Below, in pieces: positions 16,700 through 25,627 of a stretch of DNA of 64,000 nucleotides; position 1 is the first letter of the stretch, and every line of letters starts with the position of its first letter. Below the pieces are notes generated by a model. That model saw nothing but the letters and a program-made list of their open reading frames with translations. It did not search any database and was not told the DNA's origin. Where the stretch lies: assembly GCA_035708205.1 (NCBI GenBank), contig DASSSY010000002.1, positions 315,184 to 379,183 of the forward strand. The letters are read 5' to 3'. A program made the position numbers and the translations under genes. Origin of the DNA: DASSSY01 sp035708205. GTDB lineage: Bacteria > Bacteroidota > Bacteroidia > Chitinophagales > Chitinophagaceae.

Positions 16700-19270
16700 A
16701 TGTCAGAGGAAGAAATTCAGAATAATGAAGAGCAGTCTTCGAGGCCAATTGTCCGGATGTACGAGGACTGGTTTCTGGAATATGCCAGCTATGTGATTTT
16801 AGACAGGGCTGTTCCGGCAATGGAGGACGGCCTGAAGCCTGTTCAGCGCCGGATCATGCATGCCATGAAAGAAATGGACGACGGGCGGTTTAATAAAGTG
16901 GCCAATGTCATTGGACAGACCATGCAATACCACCCTCACGGCGATGCCTCTATTGGCGCGGCCATTATCAATATCGGCCAGAAAGGTCTCCTGATCGAAA
17001 CACAGGGTAATTGGGGAGACGTGCGCACCGGGGATAGCGCCGCGGCCCCCCGCTATATCGAAGCCCGGCTGTCCAAATTCGCTTTGGAGATTGCCTTTAA
17101 CGGTAAAACGACGGAATGGCAGCTTAGCTATGACGGGCGGAAAAAAGAACCGGTGACCCTGCCGGTAAAATTCCCTCTGCTGTTGGCCCAGGGGGCCGAC
17201 GGTATCGCCGTCGGCTTGTCGACCAAGATATTACCCCATAATTTTTGTGAGCTTTTAGAATCGGCCATTAAACATCTTAAAGGGAAAAAATTTACCCTTT
17301 ATCCCGATTTTGAAACCGGTGGCCTGATAGACGTATCGGGTTATAAGGATGGCGAAAGAGGGGGCAGGGTGCGTATCCGGGTGCCGATCGAAGAAATGGA
17401 CAAGAAAACGCTGAACATCAGATCCGTACCTTATGGGGTGACCACCGCGCAGCTCATCGCCAGCATTTTAAAGGCTAACGCGAAAGGGAAGATAAAGATA
17501 AAAAGCGTCACGGACAATACGGCCAAGGACGTGGAGATTACGGTGCAGCTGGCTTCAGGGGTATCCTCAGACCAGACCATAGATGCCCTGTACGCCTTTA
17601 CGGATTGTGAGGTATCCTTATCGCCAAATGCCTGCATTATCATTGATGACAAGCCTCATTTCTCCAATGTTTCGGACCTGTTGAGATTTTCGGTGGCGCA
17701 TACCAAAGATCTGCTGAGGCAGGAATTGGAAATTAAGCTGCACGAACTGCAGGAAGACTGGCATTTATCCTCACTTGAGAAAATTTTTATCGAAAAAAGG
17801 ATTTATCGCGATATTGAAGAGGAAAAAACCTGGGAAGGTGTGCTTCAGGCTATTGATAAGGGATTGGAGCCCTATAAGAAATTATTTTACCGGGAAATAA
17901 CGACGGATGATATTGTCCGCCTGACGGAGATCAGGATCAAACGCATTTCCAAGTTTGATGCTTTCAAAGCTGATGAGCATATTAAAGGCGTGGAGGAGCA
18001 GATTGAAGAGGCCAGGTACAACCTGGAACACCTGGTTGATTTTACCGTTTTATATTACGAGAATCTTTTAAAGAAATACGGCAAGGGCAGGGAGCGGCAA
18101 ACGGAAATCCGCCATTTCGACACCATTGAAGCCGCCAAGGTGGCTATTGCCAACGAGAAGCTTTATGTTAACCGGAAAGAGGGATTTGTGGGCACCGGCC
18201 TGAAAAAAGATGAGTTAGTGGGCGAGTGCTCTACCCTGGACGATATCATAGCCTTCCAGAAAAACGGCCGGATGACGATTACCAAAGTGGCGGATAAGAC
18301 CTTTATCGGGAAGGATATTATCCATGTGGATGTCTTTAAGAAAAATGACGAGCGCACCACTTACAACATGATTTACATGGATGGCCAGTCGGGCGTGGTA
18401 TATGCCAAACGGTTCAACGTTACCGGTGTGACGCGGGACAAGCCCTATGATATAGCCGGCAAGGACGGTAAGGTGCTGTATTTTTCAGCCAACCCCAATG
18501 GCGAGGCCGAGGTGGTCAATATTTTGTTGTCCAGCGGTTGCAGCGCGCGTATCAAATCATTTGATTATTATTTTGAACAATTGGCCATTAAGGGCAGAAG
18601 CTCCAAAGGTAATCAGGTAACCAAATATCCTGTCCGGCAGATCAGGTTCAAAGAGCAGGGTAAAAGTACGCTGTCCGCCCCTGAGATCTGGTATGACGAG
18701 CAGGTGGGGCGCCTGAATATTGACGGCTACGGCAGATGCCTGGGTAAGTTTAAAACGGACGACCAGATCATTGTTTTCTACCATGACGGTAGTTATGAGC
18801 TGACCGATTTTGACCTGGGCAACCGTTATGAGCCGGAACAGATCCTGATGCTGGCGAGGTTCCGGCCGGAGCGTCCTATTACGGCCGTATACTGGGACCA
18901 GGAAAAGGGGATGAACATGGTCAAGCGTTTTTTTATGGAAACGCAGACCCAGAAAACCAAGTTCAATTTCATCCGTGAAGGAAAGAAAAACATCCTGGTG
19001 TTTGTTACCCAGCAGGACCCTCCGGTGGTATTGCTGACCATTGGCGGGAGCGGCGATAAGCACGAAGAGGAGGCGGATTTAAGCGAAAAGGCTAACATCA
19101 GCGGCTGGAAGTCGGTGGGCACGAAGCTTTGGGACAAATCCCTGAAGAAGATCCGCCTTTTAAAAGAAGAAGGTGATGACGGGGAACCCATTGTGGAAGA
19201 AAGTATTGGGGAGGATGCCGGATTGGCCGCGAGGAATGAGCGGACCCCATCCTTGTTTGGCGAGGAATAA
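16700..19270 (+). CDS. parC: DNA topoisomerase IV subunit A
   Basis: An 856-residue type IIA topoisomerase A subunit. It cuts and rejoins both DNA strands and, with ParE, unlinks daughter chromosomes. The breakage-reunion domain covers about residues 20-470, with catalytic Tyr119 in AAPRYIEARLS and the preceding quinolone-region segment (HPHGDASIGAAI). The C-terminal beta-pinwheel follows (about 500-800). The GyrA-box QRRGGKG is absent, which points to ParC over GyrA, and the Bacteroidota-type acidic tail is present. parE is not adjacent. The start is the ATG at 16700. Confidence 0.9.
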   Translation: MSEEEIQNNEEQSSRPIVRMYEDWFLEYASYVILDRAVPAMEDGLKPVQRRIMHAMKEMDDGRFNKVANVIGQTMQYHPHGDASIGAAIINIGQKGLLIETQGNWGDVRTGDSAAAPRYIEARLSKFALEIAFNGKTTEWQLSYDGRKKEPVTLPVKFPLLLAQGADGIAVGLSTKILPHNFCELLESAIKHLKGKKFTLYPDFETGGLIDVSGYKDGERGGRVRIRVPIEEMDKKTLNIRSVPYGVTTAQLIASILKANAKGKIKIKSVTDNTAKDVEITVQLASGVSSDQTIDALYAFTDCEVSLSPNACIIIDDKPHFSNVSDLLRFSVAHTKDLLRQELEIKLHELQEDWHLSSLEKIFIEKRIYRDIEEEKTWEGVLQAIDKGLEPYKKLFYREITTDDIVRLTEIRIKRISKFDAFKADEHIKGVEEQIEEARYNLEHLVDFTVLYYENLLKKYGKGRERQTEIRHFDTIEAAKVAIANEKLYVNRKEGFVGTGLKKDELVGECSTLDDIIAFQKNGRMTITKVADKTFIGKDIIHVDVFKKNDERTTYNMIYMDGQSGVVYAKRFNVTGVTRDKPYDIAGKDGKVLYFSANPNGEAEVVNILLSSGCSARIKSFDYYFEQLAIKGRSSKGNQVTKYPVRQIRFKEQGKSTLSAPEIWYDEQVGRLNIDGYGRCLGKFKTDDQIIVFYHDGSYELTDFDLGNRYEPEQILMLARFRPERPITAVYWDQEKGMNMVKRFFMETQTQKTKFNFIREGKKNILVFVTQQDPPVVLLTIGGSGDKHEEEADLSEKANISGWKSVGTKLWDKSLKKIRLLKEEGDDGEPIVEESIGEDAGLAARNERTPSLFGEE

Positions 19271-19403
19271 GCCTGAATTTCGTGAAAATGTTAGGCAATA
19301 AGCAAATGGTTTATTAACTTCACATGCGATATCCGGAATGTTTTGGGTGAATAGTTATTTGAATTTTATATAAGGTTGTTTAGCCTTTTAAAGTGGATAT
19401 TTT

Positions 19404-20006
19404 TTGAAAAAGATAGAATTGGAAATCGTGGCGCTGTCCAGTAGCGCAACCCCAACGCATTACTATGCCGTGGTTTTGGGTGAAAAAAATGGTTTAAGGC
19501 GCCTGCCGATTGTCATTGGCGCTTTCGAGGCACAAGCTATTGTTGTGGCTCTGGAGAAAATCAGACCTTCCCGTCCGCTGACACATGATCTTTTCCATAG
19601 TTTTATGGATGCTTTTCAAATTGATCTGAAAGAGGTGCTGATCCATAAGCTGGAAGAAGGGATCTTCTACGCCCGTTTATATTGTGGCTCCGGAGACAGG
19701 GTTATCGAGATCGATTCCCGCACCTCGGATGCCCTGGCCCTGGCCATACGTATCGGCTGTCCCATTTATACTTATGAGGATATCTTAAAGGCGGCCGGTA
19801 TGCTCATGGATGCCCCGGCGCCCAAGACCGCCGCTTCCGGCCCGGAAGACGTTGCCGCCGAGGGCATGGCCGGCAAGAAAAGTGAAGAGGACCTGGGCCG
19901 GATGTCGCTGGATGAGTTAAATCAATTGCTTAATGAGGTTTTGGAAAAAGAGGATTATATGAGAGCAGTGGCTATTCGTGATGAGATCCAACGCCGTAAT
20001 GGCTAA
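19404..20006 (+). CDS. Bifunctional nuclease family protein (DUF151) with C-terminal UVR motif
   Basis: A 200-residue protein. The N-terminal DUF151/BFN domain (about residues 1-125; KKIELEIVALSSS, LPIVIGAFEAQAIVVALE, RTSDALALAIRIGCPIYTYE) belongs to a family reported to have DNase/RNase activity in plants. The linker (about 130-160) is Ala/Pro-rich, and the end (about 165-200; LDELNQLLNEVLEKEDYMRA) is a UVR motif as in UvrB/UvrC and ClpC. In bacteria the substrate is not established. The start is TTG at 19404, which gives the usual MKKIELEI opening. Confidence 0.88.
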   Translation: MKKIELEIVALSSSATPTHYYAVVLGEKNGLRRLPIVIGAFEAQAIVVALEKIRPSRPLTHDLFHSFMDAFQIDLKEVLIHKLEEGIFYARLYCGSGDRVIEIDSRTSDALALAIRIGCPIYTYEDILKAAGMLMDAPAPKTAASGPEDVAAEGMAGKKSEEDLGRMSLDELNQLLNEVLEKEDYMRAVAIRDEIQRRNG

Positions 20007-20066
20007 TGCCTATCAACCCATAACTTTTTTCTAATGCCTGCACTTTTTTAAGGCGCGTTCCGGGCT

Positions 20067-20074
20067 TATTTTTG
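20067..20074 (+). promoter_or_regulatory. Promoter -7 element for the persulfide dioxygenase gene
   Basis: TATTTTTG fits TAnnTTTG. The implied transcript start near 20080 lies after an alternative upstream start at 20072 and supports the ATG at 20114. Confidence 0.45.
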
Positions 20075-20113
20075 TGTCCCCGATTCCTGTACTCTAATAT
20101 TAAAGCTTACCAG

Positions 20114-21520
20114 ATGATTGTAGAACAATTATATACCAATTGCCTGAGCGAGGCGGCCTATTTTATCGCTTCGGAAGGCGAAGCGGCCATTATTGACCCC
20201 ATCAGGGATATCGGGCCGTATATCGCCCTGGCCAAACAGCATCATGCGGAGATAAAATACATCTTCGAAACCCATTTCCACGCCGATTTCTTGAGCGGGC
20301 ATCTGGAGCTGGCGGCTAAAACCGGTGCTAAGATCATTTACGGCCCGGAAACAAAGGCCCATTTCGACTTTTATAAAGCGGGGGACGGCGAGATTTTCCC
20401 TTTGGGTAAAATCACCCTGCAAGCGCTGCATACACCGGGCCATACCCTGGAAAGCACCTGTTACCTGTTGGCGGACGAGCAGCGGCAGCCCTATTGTATT
20501 TTTACGGGCGATACGTTGTTTGTCGGCGATGTGGGCCGCCCGGACCTGTTCAGCGGCAATTTGTCCAAGGAAGCGCTGGCCGGCATGATGTATGATTCCT
20601 TGAACACGAAGATCAAGACCCTTCCCGACACGGTGATCGTTTACCCGGCGCATGGTCCGGGGTCCGCCTGTGGGAAAAGCCTGGGTAAGGAAACCTTTAC
20701 GACCATCGGCGCGCAAAAAGACCTGAACTACGCCCTTAGGGCGGCGAGCAAAGAAGAATTTATCCGGCAGGTGACGGACGGCCTGAAGGAGGCGCCGGTA
20801 TATTTTGCCCTCAATGCCAAAATGAACGGACAAAACGTACCGACCCTGGCATCCGTTTTAAGCCATTCCCTGAAAGCGATGACCGCCGATGAAGTGGATG
20901 CCGCCAGGAAAAATGAGATATGGCTGCTGGATGTCCGAAACCCGGAAGATTTTACCGCTGAATTTGTACCGGATTCCATTAATATCGGCTTGAACGGCCG
21001 TTTTGCGGAATGGGCGGCCAAGCTGATCCCGTTTGACCGGCATATTATCCTGGTCGCCGATGAAGGTAAGGCAGAAGAGGCCGTCACCCGCCTGGCCAGG
21101 GTGGGTTTCCATAAGGTCCTGGGCTACCTGGATGGCGGGGTCCCGGCCTGGAAAAGCGCGGGAAAACCTGTCGATATGATCATTGACGTGACCGCCGGTG
21201 AATTGGCGATCGACCTGCCCTTTGATAAGAAGATGGCCGTAATAGATGTCCGTAACGATGCTGAATTTGCCGCGGGCCATGTTCAGGGGGCGCAACAGGT
21301 GGCTTTGGAAACCCTGCTGGATCCCGTGGTTATGGCGCAGCTGGACGATGAGAAGAATATGTATGTCCATTGCGCGGGCGGTTACCGTAGTGTGATGGCC
21401 TGCTCCCTGATGAAGCGCCAGGGCTATAATAACCTGAGAAATGTCCTGGGCGGATGGGCCAGGATGAAGCAGGAGGCCGGTCTGCCGCTGGTCCTGCCTG
21501 CGAGCGGCCAGGAAGCCTGA
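20114..21520 (+). CDS. Persulfide dioxygenase-sulfurtransferase, CstB-like fusion
   Basis: A 468-residue fusion of a metallo-beta-lactamase domain (about residues 1-235) and two rhodanese-like domains (about 255-350 and 365-465). The first domain is of the ETHE1/persulfide dioxygenase type, with metal ligands His54, His56 and Asp58 (THFHADFLSGH), a GHT motif, FTGDTLF and YPAHGPGS. It oxidises persulfides such as glutathione persulfide with oxygen and iron. The first rhodanese domain has no Cys in its active loop (ILVADEGKAEEA), while the second has Cys420 in HCAGGYRS. This order, with a pseudo-rhodanese followed by an active one, is that of CstB of Staphylococcus, which turns persulfides into thiosulfate. 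No sulfide:quinone reductase or CstR-type regulator lies nearby. Confidence 0.88.
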   Translation: MIVEQLYTNCLSEAAYFIASEGEAAIIDPIRDIGPYIALAKQHHAEIKYIFETHFHADFLSGHLELAAKTGAKIIYGPETKAHFDFYKAGDGEIFPLGKITLQALHTPGHTLESTCYLLADEQRQPYCIFTGDTLFVGDVGRPDLFSGNLSKEALAGMMYDSLNTKIKTLPDTVIVYPAHGPGSACGKSLGKETFTTIGAQKDLNYALRAASKEEFIRQVTDGLKEAPVYFALNAKMNGQNVPTLASVLSHSLKAMTADEVDAARKNEIWLLDVRNPEDFTAEFVPDSINIGLNGRFAEWAAKLIPFDRHIILVADEGKAEEAVTRLARVGFHKVLGYLDGGVPAWKSAGKPVDMIIDVTAGELAIDLPFDKKMAVIDVRNDAEFAAGHVQGAQQVALETLLDPVVMAQLDDEKNMYVHCAGGYRSVMACSLMKRQGYNNLRNVLGGWARMKQEAGLPLVLPASGQEA

Positions 21521-21547
21521 ATATTTGAAAGGCCCATAGGAATTGAT

Positions 21548-21585
21548 GCCGGTCGGTCGCCAATAAGCCGCTGACCGGCTTTTTG
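21548..21585 (+). terminator. Intrinsic terminator after the persulfide dioxygenase gene
   Basis: GCCGGTC (21548-21554) pairs with GACCGGC (21573-21579), followed by TTTTTGT. The 18-base loop is large but the stem is GC-rich. Confidence 0.75.
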
Positions 21586-21981
21586 TATTTATCCCGCGAA
21601 AAAAAGAAAAAGATGGTCTTCCGCGAAGGCCCGGCCGGGGTAATGCTGTCCCGAAAGCCGCATTTTTTTCCATTTCAGGCTAAGCCGGCGGCGTCCCGTT
21701 CGCCGCAAACCCTGTGGCCCCGCTTACAATTTGACTTTTGAAAATTTAGTTTATATATTTGTTTGGGGATCGTTGGGGAAGGTAAGGGCTTAACGGTTTT
21801 AAGCTCCATGCGGGATATTCCGCGGGCCATTATAATGACATTAACCCCGGCAGCACCGCTTGGACCTCCTGCCGGCAATATGTTTTTAAGGCGCGGACGC
21901 TGCTGGCGACGGGCGAGGAATGGGATAAATATGATGAGCATTAGGGTCCCGCTAATGCCATAACCATTAAATGGATTCAAA
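21586..21981. other. Gene-poor stretch with a promoter before the first small lipoprotein gene
   Basis: After the terminator no convincing gene is seen. A good promoter lies at 21730-21761. The following 214 bases would be a long leader. Around 21816-21949 one plus frame (including GHYNDINPGSTAW and ending EEWDKYDEH) looks coding-like but has no start, so it may be the tail of a decayed gene. Part of it resembles a stretch near 25.91-25.99 kb, which also precedes a lipoprotein copy. Confidence 0.5.
21730..21761 (+). promoter_or_regulatory. Promoter of the small lipoprotein pair
   Basis: TTTG (21730-21733), 20 bases, then TATATTTG (21754-21761): both halves of the Bacteroidota consensus at standard spacing. 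Transcription would start near 21768, about 214 bases before the first lipoprotein ATG. Confidence 0.6.
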
Positions 21982-22407
21982 ATGAGAAAAGCAATTATTA
22001 CGGTTCTGCTGTTGACCGTCTTCTATTCCTGCAAAAAGAGGGACCGGAAGCAATACTCAACCTGGTCTGTCAACGGGCAAAAATTCAGTACAAATGATGT
22101 AGGAGTGGCAAGAGGGAAAGCCATCTACATACTGGGAACGAACAGTTTTGGCATTGACAGCAATGGATTTGAGATAGTCATCAATGGAGGCGGGGTTTCT
22201 GGGAGACACTGGTTAGACTGCGCCGAAGACATGTGCTTCAAATTGATATATAATAAAAAATATTACACTGGCAGACGTCCGGGTACCGCCTCAACGATCC
22301 ACACTAATGACAGGCTTGCTTTCAAGCTTAACGAAACCTGGTTTTACAATAGCTATACGCCTGATAAAGACAGTGTCTTAGTCAAAGGTGTTTTTAGCGA
22401 ACCTTAA
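21982..22407 (+). CDS. Small lipoprotein, paralogue 1 of 3
   Basis: A 141-residue protein with a lipoprotein signal (lipobox FYSC, Cys about 16, then KKRDRK). It is closely similar to the products at 22420 and 26102: shared blocks are STWSVNGQKFSTNDV, a Gly-rich VINGGGV, two conserved Cys in WLDCAEDMCFKL and the end DSVLVKGVFSEP. The function is unknown; the conserved Cys pair may form a disulfide. It lies 12 bases before copy 2, so they form a tandem pair. Copy 1 has FNSYTPDKD-type ends closer to copy 3 than to copy 2. Confidence 0.8.
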   Translation: MRKAIITVLLLTVFYSCKKRDRKQYSTWSVNGQKFSTNDVGVARGKAIYILGTNSFGIDSNGFEIVINGGGVSGRHWLDCAEDMCFKLIYNKKYYTGRRPGTASTIHTNDRLAFKLNETWFYNSYTPDKDSVLVKGVFSEP

Positions 22408-22419
22408 AATACATCCAAA

Positions 22420-22845
22420 ATGAAAAAATTAATGGTGGCGCTTTTGCTACTAACGACCGTTTATTCCTGTAAAAAAGATAAGCGAAAGGCATTTTCAACC
22501 TGGTCTGTCAACGGGCAAAAATTCAGTACAAATGATGTCAGGTTAGATTTTGGAAAGGCTATCTATATACTGTCAACAAACAATTTTGATCGTGATAGTA
22601 ATGGCTTTCTAATAGTCATAAATGGTGGAGGTGTTCTTCCGGCGCACCGGTTGGATTGTCCTACCGATATGTGCTTTAAGATAAGATATAAAGCCAATTA
22701 CTATGTTGGAAAGCTTCCGGGTAGGGTCACATCAAGCTATAATAATCATAGAAATAGTTTCAATCTTAACGAAACCTGGTTTTATAAAATGAATTACACT
22801 GCTGAAGACAGCGTCTTAGTCAAAGGTGTTTTTAGCGAACCTTAA
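22420..22845 (+). CDS. Small lipoprotein, paralogue 2 of 3
   Basis: A 141-residue tandem duplicate of the preceding gene. It has the lipobox VYSC followed by KKDKRK, STWSVNGQKFSTNDV, the Cys pair in LDCPTDMCFKI and the end DSVLVKGVFSEP. The short spacer after its stop (AAAATACATCCAAATG) repeats the one after copy 1, showing that gene and spacer were duplicated together. The next reading frame is a truncated secreted protein. The function is unknown. Confidence 0.8.
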   Translation: MKKLMVALLLLTTVYSCKKDKRKAFSTWSVNGQKFSTNDVRLDFGKAIYILSTNNFDRDSNGFLIVINGGGVLPAHRLDCPTDMCFKIRYKANYYVGKLPGRVTSSYNNHRNSFNLNETWFYKMNYTAEDSVLVKGVFSEP

Positions 22846-22856
22846 AATACATCCAA

Positions 22857-22979
22857 ATGAAAAAAACAACACTAATATCGGTAATCATGTTTTGTGCCCT
22901 GTCCTCATTTGCGCAAAACGGAGAACTGTCGCAGCTTCGGCAAGCGGTCTCACTCGAGCACATTTCGAAAGACAGTTAA
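22857..22979 (+). pseudogene. Truncated secreted protein gene (signal peptide remnant)
   Basis: A 40-codon frame beginning MKKTTLISVIMFCALSSFAQ, a signal peptide, followed by NGELSQ and about 15 further residues before TAA. The GH16 gene at 26543 starts the same way (MKKITITAILMACTLYAQAQ, NGALPP) and likewise follows a lipoprotein copy by about 12 bases. This looks like the start of a second secreted-enzyme gene whose remainder was lost where the AT-rich glycosyltransferase block now begins. Confidence 0.6.
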
Positions 22980-22992
22980 TTGAAGCGACATT

Positions 22993-24513
22993 TTATTTCT
23001 GTTCAACCAAATGAACGATTATTACATTCTGTAATTCTTTAATTGATTGAGGAATGTTGTTAGATGGTGAATTGATAAGAACGCTATATCCTTCTGAATT
23101 TAATTTATTTATATCCTTTTGATTTGGAATTAGAGGATAGACTGCCACTAAATTTGTATAAAACATTGCCGCGATAGGGCGGGAATAATTAAATAAAACC
23201 ATGTGATGGGCCTTCTTGGGTTTAAAATCCCGCAAAGCAATTGCCCAGTCAGGGTTTCTATTCGTTTTTTTAAAAGGCTTGATCCTTTCGATCGAATACC
23301 TGATCGGTAATGCTATAAGCAAGAACATTATAATATGAAACAGCCACGAATATTTTCTGTAAATTTTAATGTTGGCAACTTCATAAAATAATATTGCTGT
23401 AAGCATAAACATAGCAGGTGCACAAATTAGAAGATAGATAAACCTTTTCGTTTCCGCAAAGGAGAAAATGATTAATGGTATGAAAATCCAAACAGACAAC
23501 AAACGCAAACTTCCCTGTTGCGCCATCTTTCGATTATTTTTGAACACCCAAAAAAGAAGCCAGCAAAGTGGTAAATAAATAATTTCCCCATAAACCATTC
23601 TTATTTTATTCAAATAATACCAAATCGAGCCATGATGCCCTTGAATGCTTTCGAATAAAGGAATAAAAATACCTTTAAACATTGCCTCTGCCGCTCTTGA
23701 ATATTGCATGCGGATAAAAATAAACCATGGTAAGGCAACAAGCATGGTCATTCCAAAAAGGAAAGCTACCCCTTTTAATAAATTATTTTTTGGATAACCG
23801 GGATATGAATAAGCATAAAACAGCCAAATTGGTAAAACAATAAGACCCGGGAGCCATTTTGAAAGTAATGAAAAACCTATTGCAAGCCCACAAAGCGTCA
23901 TCCAAAATAAAGGCTTCTTTTTATTTTGGATAGATAAAACAGCAAAAAGAACGCCCAGTTCTACAAAAAAAATAAAAACGGTTTCAACAAGGTCGGAAGA
24001 AACCCTTCCCGCGGCCGTTTCTATCAACAATCCGTGAATTGAATTTAAAAACGCTGCCAACCACGCTATTCTTTTATTAAATAATGCTTTGGCAATTTTA
24101 TAGGTCAATAAGATACAGGAAGTTGAAACAATGATTGAAGGTATTCTAATCGCAATTTCATTATTTCCAAATAAATAAATTGAAGCGGATATTAACCATA
24201 AAGCTAAGGGGGGCTTGGAGAGCCAAATGTGATTTGAAGTCCAATTTTTATAATCAAATGGCAGCACAGGATGATCATACAAAGCCGGTTTCAACAAATG
24301 ATGGATCATATTTTTGGCAACCAAAGCATGAAATCGTTCATCCCAAATATGGAGAAAAAAATCGCAGGAAGTAAATACTCTTAATAAAAGCCCGCATGTC
24401 ATCAAAAGACATAATGCAATTGTCCAACTTTCTTTTCTTTGGAATTTCCAAGAGCGCAAATACCCTAAAACGCATAAAGAAATAGTAATGATCCCCCAAA
24501 GCTGGTTATCCAT
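22993..24513 (-). CDS. Integral-membrane glycosyltransferase, GT39/PMT-like
   Basis: A 506-residue protein with about eleven to twelve membrane helices and the ArnT/PMT-type layout: a large first periplasmic loop after TM1-2 carrying the acidic DER motif (HIWDERFHALVAKN), then WLSKPPLALWLISASIYLFG, typical of lipid-phosphate-sugar-dependent transferases. Such enzymes move a sugar from an undecaprenyl or dolichyl phosphate carrier to protein, lipid A or other glycans outside the membrane; the acceptor here is unknown. It is distinctly more AT-rich than the flanking housekeeping genes and stands between lipoprotein copies, suggesting acquisition by transfer. Confidence 0.82.
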   Translation of the reverse strand: MDNQLWGIITISLCVLGYLRSWKFQRKESWTIALCLLMTCGLLLRVFTSCDFFLHIWDERFHALVAKNMIHHLLKPALYDHPVLPFDYKNWTSNHIWLSKPPLALWLISASIYLFGNNEIAIRIPSIIVSTSCILLTYKIAKALFNKRIAWLAAFLNSIHGLLIETAAGRVSSDLVETVFIFFVELGVLFAVLSIQNKKKPLFWMTLCGLAIGFSLLSKWLPGLIVLPIWLFYAYSYPGYPKNNLLKGVAFLFGMTMLVALPWFIFIRMQYSRAAEAMFKGIFIPLFESIQGHHGSIWYYLNKIRMVYGEIIYLPLCWLLFWVFKNNRKMAQQGSLRLLSVWIFIPLIIFSFAETKRFIYLLICAPAMFMLTAILFYEVANIKIYRKYSWLFHIIMFLLIALPIRYSIERIKPFKKTNRNPDWAIALRDFKPKKAHHMVLFNYSRPIAAMFYTNLVAVYPLIPNQKDINKLNSEGYSVLINSPSNNIPQSIKELQNVIIVHLVEQK

Positions 24514-25273
24514 ATTTGTTTTTTGAGCTCTGATCTGTTTCCTTTCAGGAATTCATTATAAACAGGTTAGAATTCTATGAGTGCCGCTGATCCAACAAAT
24601 CTACATCAATTAATCCTATTTTTCGGCCGCTTTTTTATGGGGACCTAAGTATAAAATACGCTCTAAATCAGACAATGGGTGAGGTGGAAAAACATCTAAA
24701 TTTACAGAATTATATCATTTATACAATTATATGGCAATGATTTGCCTTTCTATAACCCTTCTGTTCTTGTCATGCAGTAAGCATCTGTAAAACCATATGG
24801 TCACCATAACGGCAGACAAGAAAAGGCCTTTTTCTTTGTTACTTTTTTGTACCGGCAAAAAAAGTAACCCAAAAAACGGCCAAAAACGAATAGCTCCGCG
24901 CGTTTTTAGTGGCCCACGCACACCTTCGCATCAACTCCGTTTTTGTCATCAATATGGGCTTCCCGAATCCTGTTTGGTTGCGAAAAATAACACCTTCCGG
25001 TTGCGAAAATGCGTTTAGGGGTAGTTTTTGAGCTAAACTTTGTGAGCACTGTGCCTCATAAGAAACTAAAGCCTTCAGACGCCTAAGAGCCACAACAACA
25101 ATTTGAGGATCAGATTCACGATGGAATGATAAAAAAACACTGCGTCAAATAAATATCTAATTGATATTACGAGCAAAAGTAAAAGGTGGCTTAATGGACC
25201 TTAAAAATACAAAATAGAAAAAACAGCACGAATATCGCTACTCTTTTAAAATAGAAGAAAGGTCTTCGGCTAC
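24514..25273. other. AT-rich intergenic region with a degenerate interspersed repeat
   Basis: No credible gene. It contains a strong hairpin (24838-24868) and a stretch to about 25090 whose reading frames resemble spurious small ORFs of interspersed repeats found in many Bacteroidota genomes. GGTTGCGAAAA occurs twice, near 24974 and 24998. No transposase or terminal repeats were found. Confidence 0.5.
24815..25090. repeat. Probable interspersed repeat element with terminal hairpin
   Basis: GTTACTTTTTT (24838-24848) pairs with AAAAAAGTAAC (24858-24868) around a short GC-containing loop. The A/T flanks would let it act as a bidirectional terminator. The following 220 bases (CTCCGCGCGTTTTTAGTGGC and onward) look like a non-coding dispersed repeat. 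A second copy is not present in this window, so the repeat nature rests on resemblance to known elements. Confidence 0.4.
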
Positions 25274-25627
25274 CTACCCTTTCTTATTTTTAAGTAGGGA
25301 TTCTAAAAGAGCGATCTTCTCCCGCTCGCTTTTCAAAAGTTCCTCGTACAGAGACACGATTTTCTCAACAGGGTTGAATTGATAAGCTACGACATTAGCA
25401 CAATTTTGATTAAAACTTTGCACAAACTGAGCATTCCCCAACTCTTTTATGACTTCAGGTGTACACCCAGACTCAGAGGCTATTTTCTGAATTAAGTCAT
25501 CTGAAACTTCTTCACTCCTTTCCAACTTAGAGTAAGCCTGCTGAGAGATTTTTAATCTTCTTGCCATGTCTTCTTGTTTAATTCCCTGGAAGGAACGAAT
25601 GCGCGCGATGTTTTGACCAACATTCAT
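25274..25627 (-). CDS. XRE-family helix-turn-helix regulator
   Basis: A 117-residue protein with an N-terminal Cro/C1-type DNA-binding domain (about residues 5-60; IARIRSFQGIKQEDMARRLK, SQQAYSKLERSEEVSDDLIQ) and a C-terminal helix likely to form a coiled coil (about 85-115; IVSLYEELLKSEREKIALLE). Proteins of this size often control small accessory loci. No toxin or phage gene is adjacent, and the target is unknown. It is AT-rich like the neighbouring glycosyltransferase gene. Confidence 0.85.
   Translation of the reverse strand: MNVGQNIARIRSFQGIKQEDMARRLKISQQAYSKLERSEEVSDDLIQKIASESGCTPEVIKELGNAQFVQSFNQNCANVVAYQFNPVEKIVSLYEELLKSEREKIALLESLLKNKKG

Noticed and set aside
20129..21673. Long minus-strand frames of 234 and 271 codons
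   Set aside because: They are antisense to the well-supported persulfide dioxygenase gene, whose motifs are all intact.
21675..21980. A 101-codon minus-strand frame before lipoprotein copy 1
   Set aside because: It covers a good plus-strand promoter and has a poorly structured translation.
24839..25093. An 84-codon minus-strand frame in the AT-rich gap
   Set aside because: It looks like the spurious frames that occur in interspersed repeats and spans the hairpin; treated as part of a repeat, not a gene.
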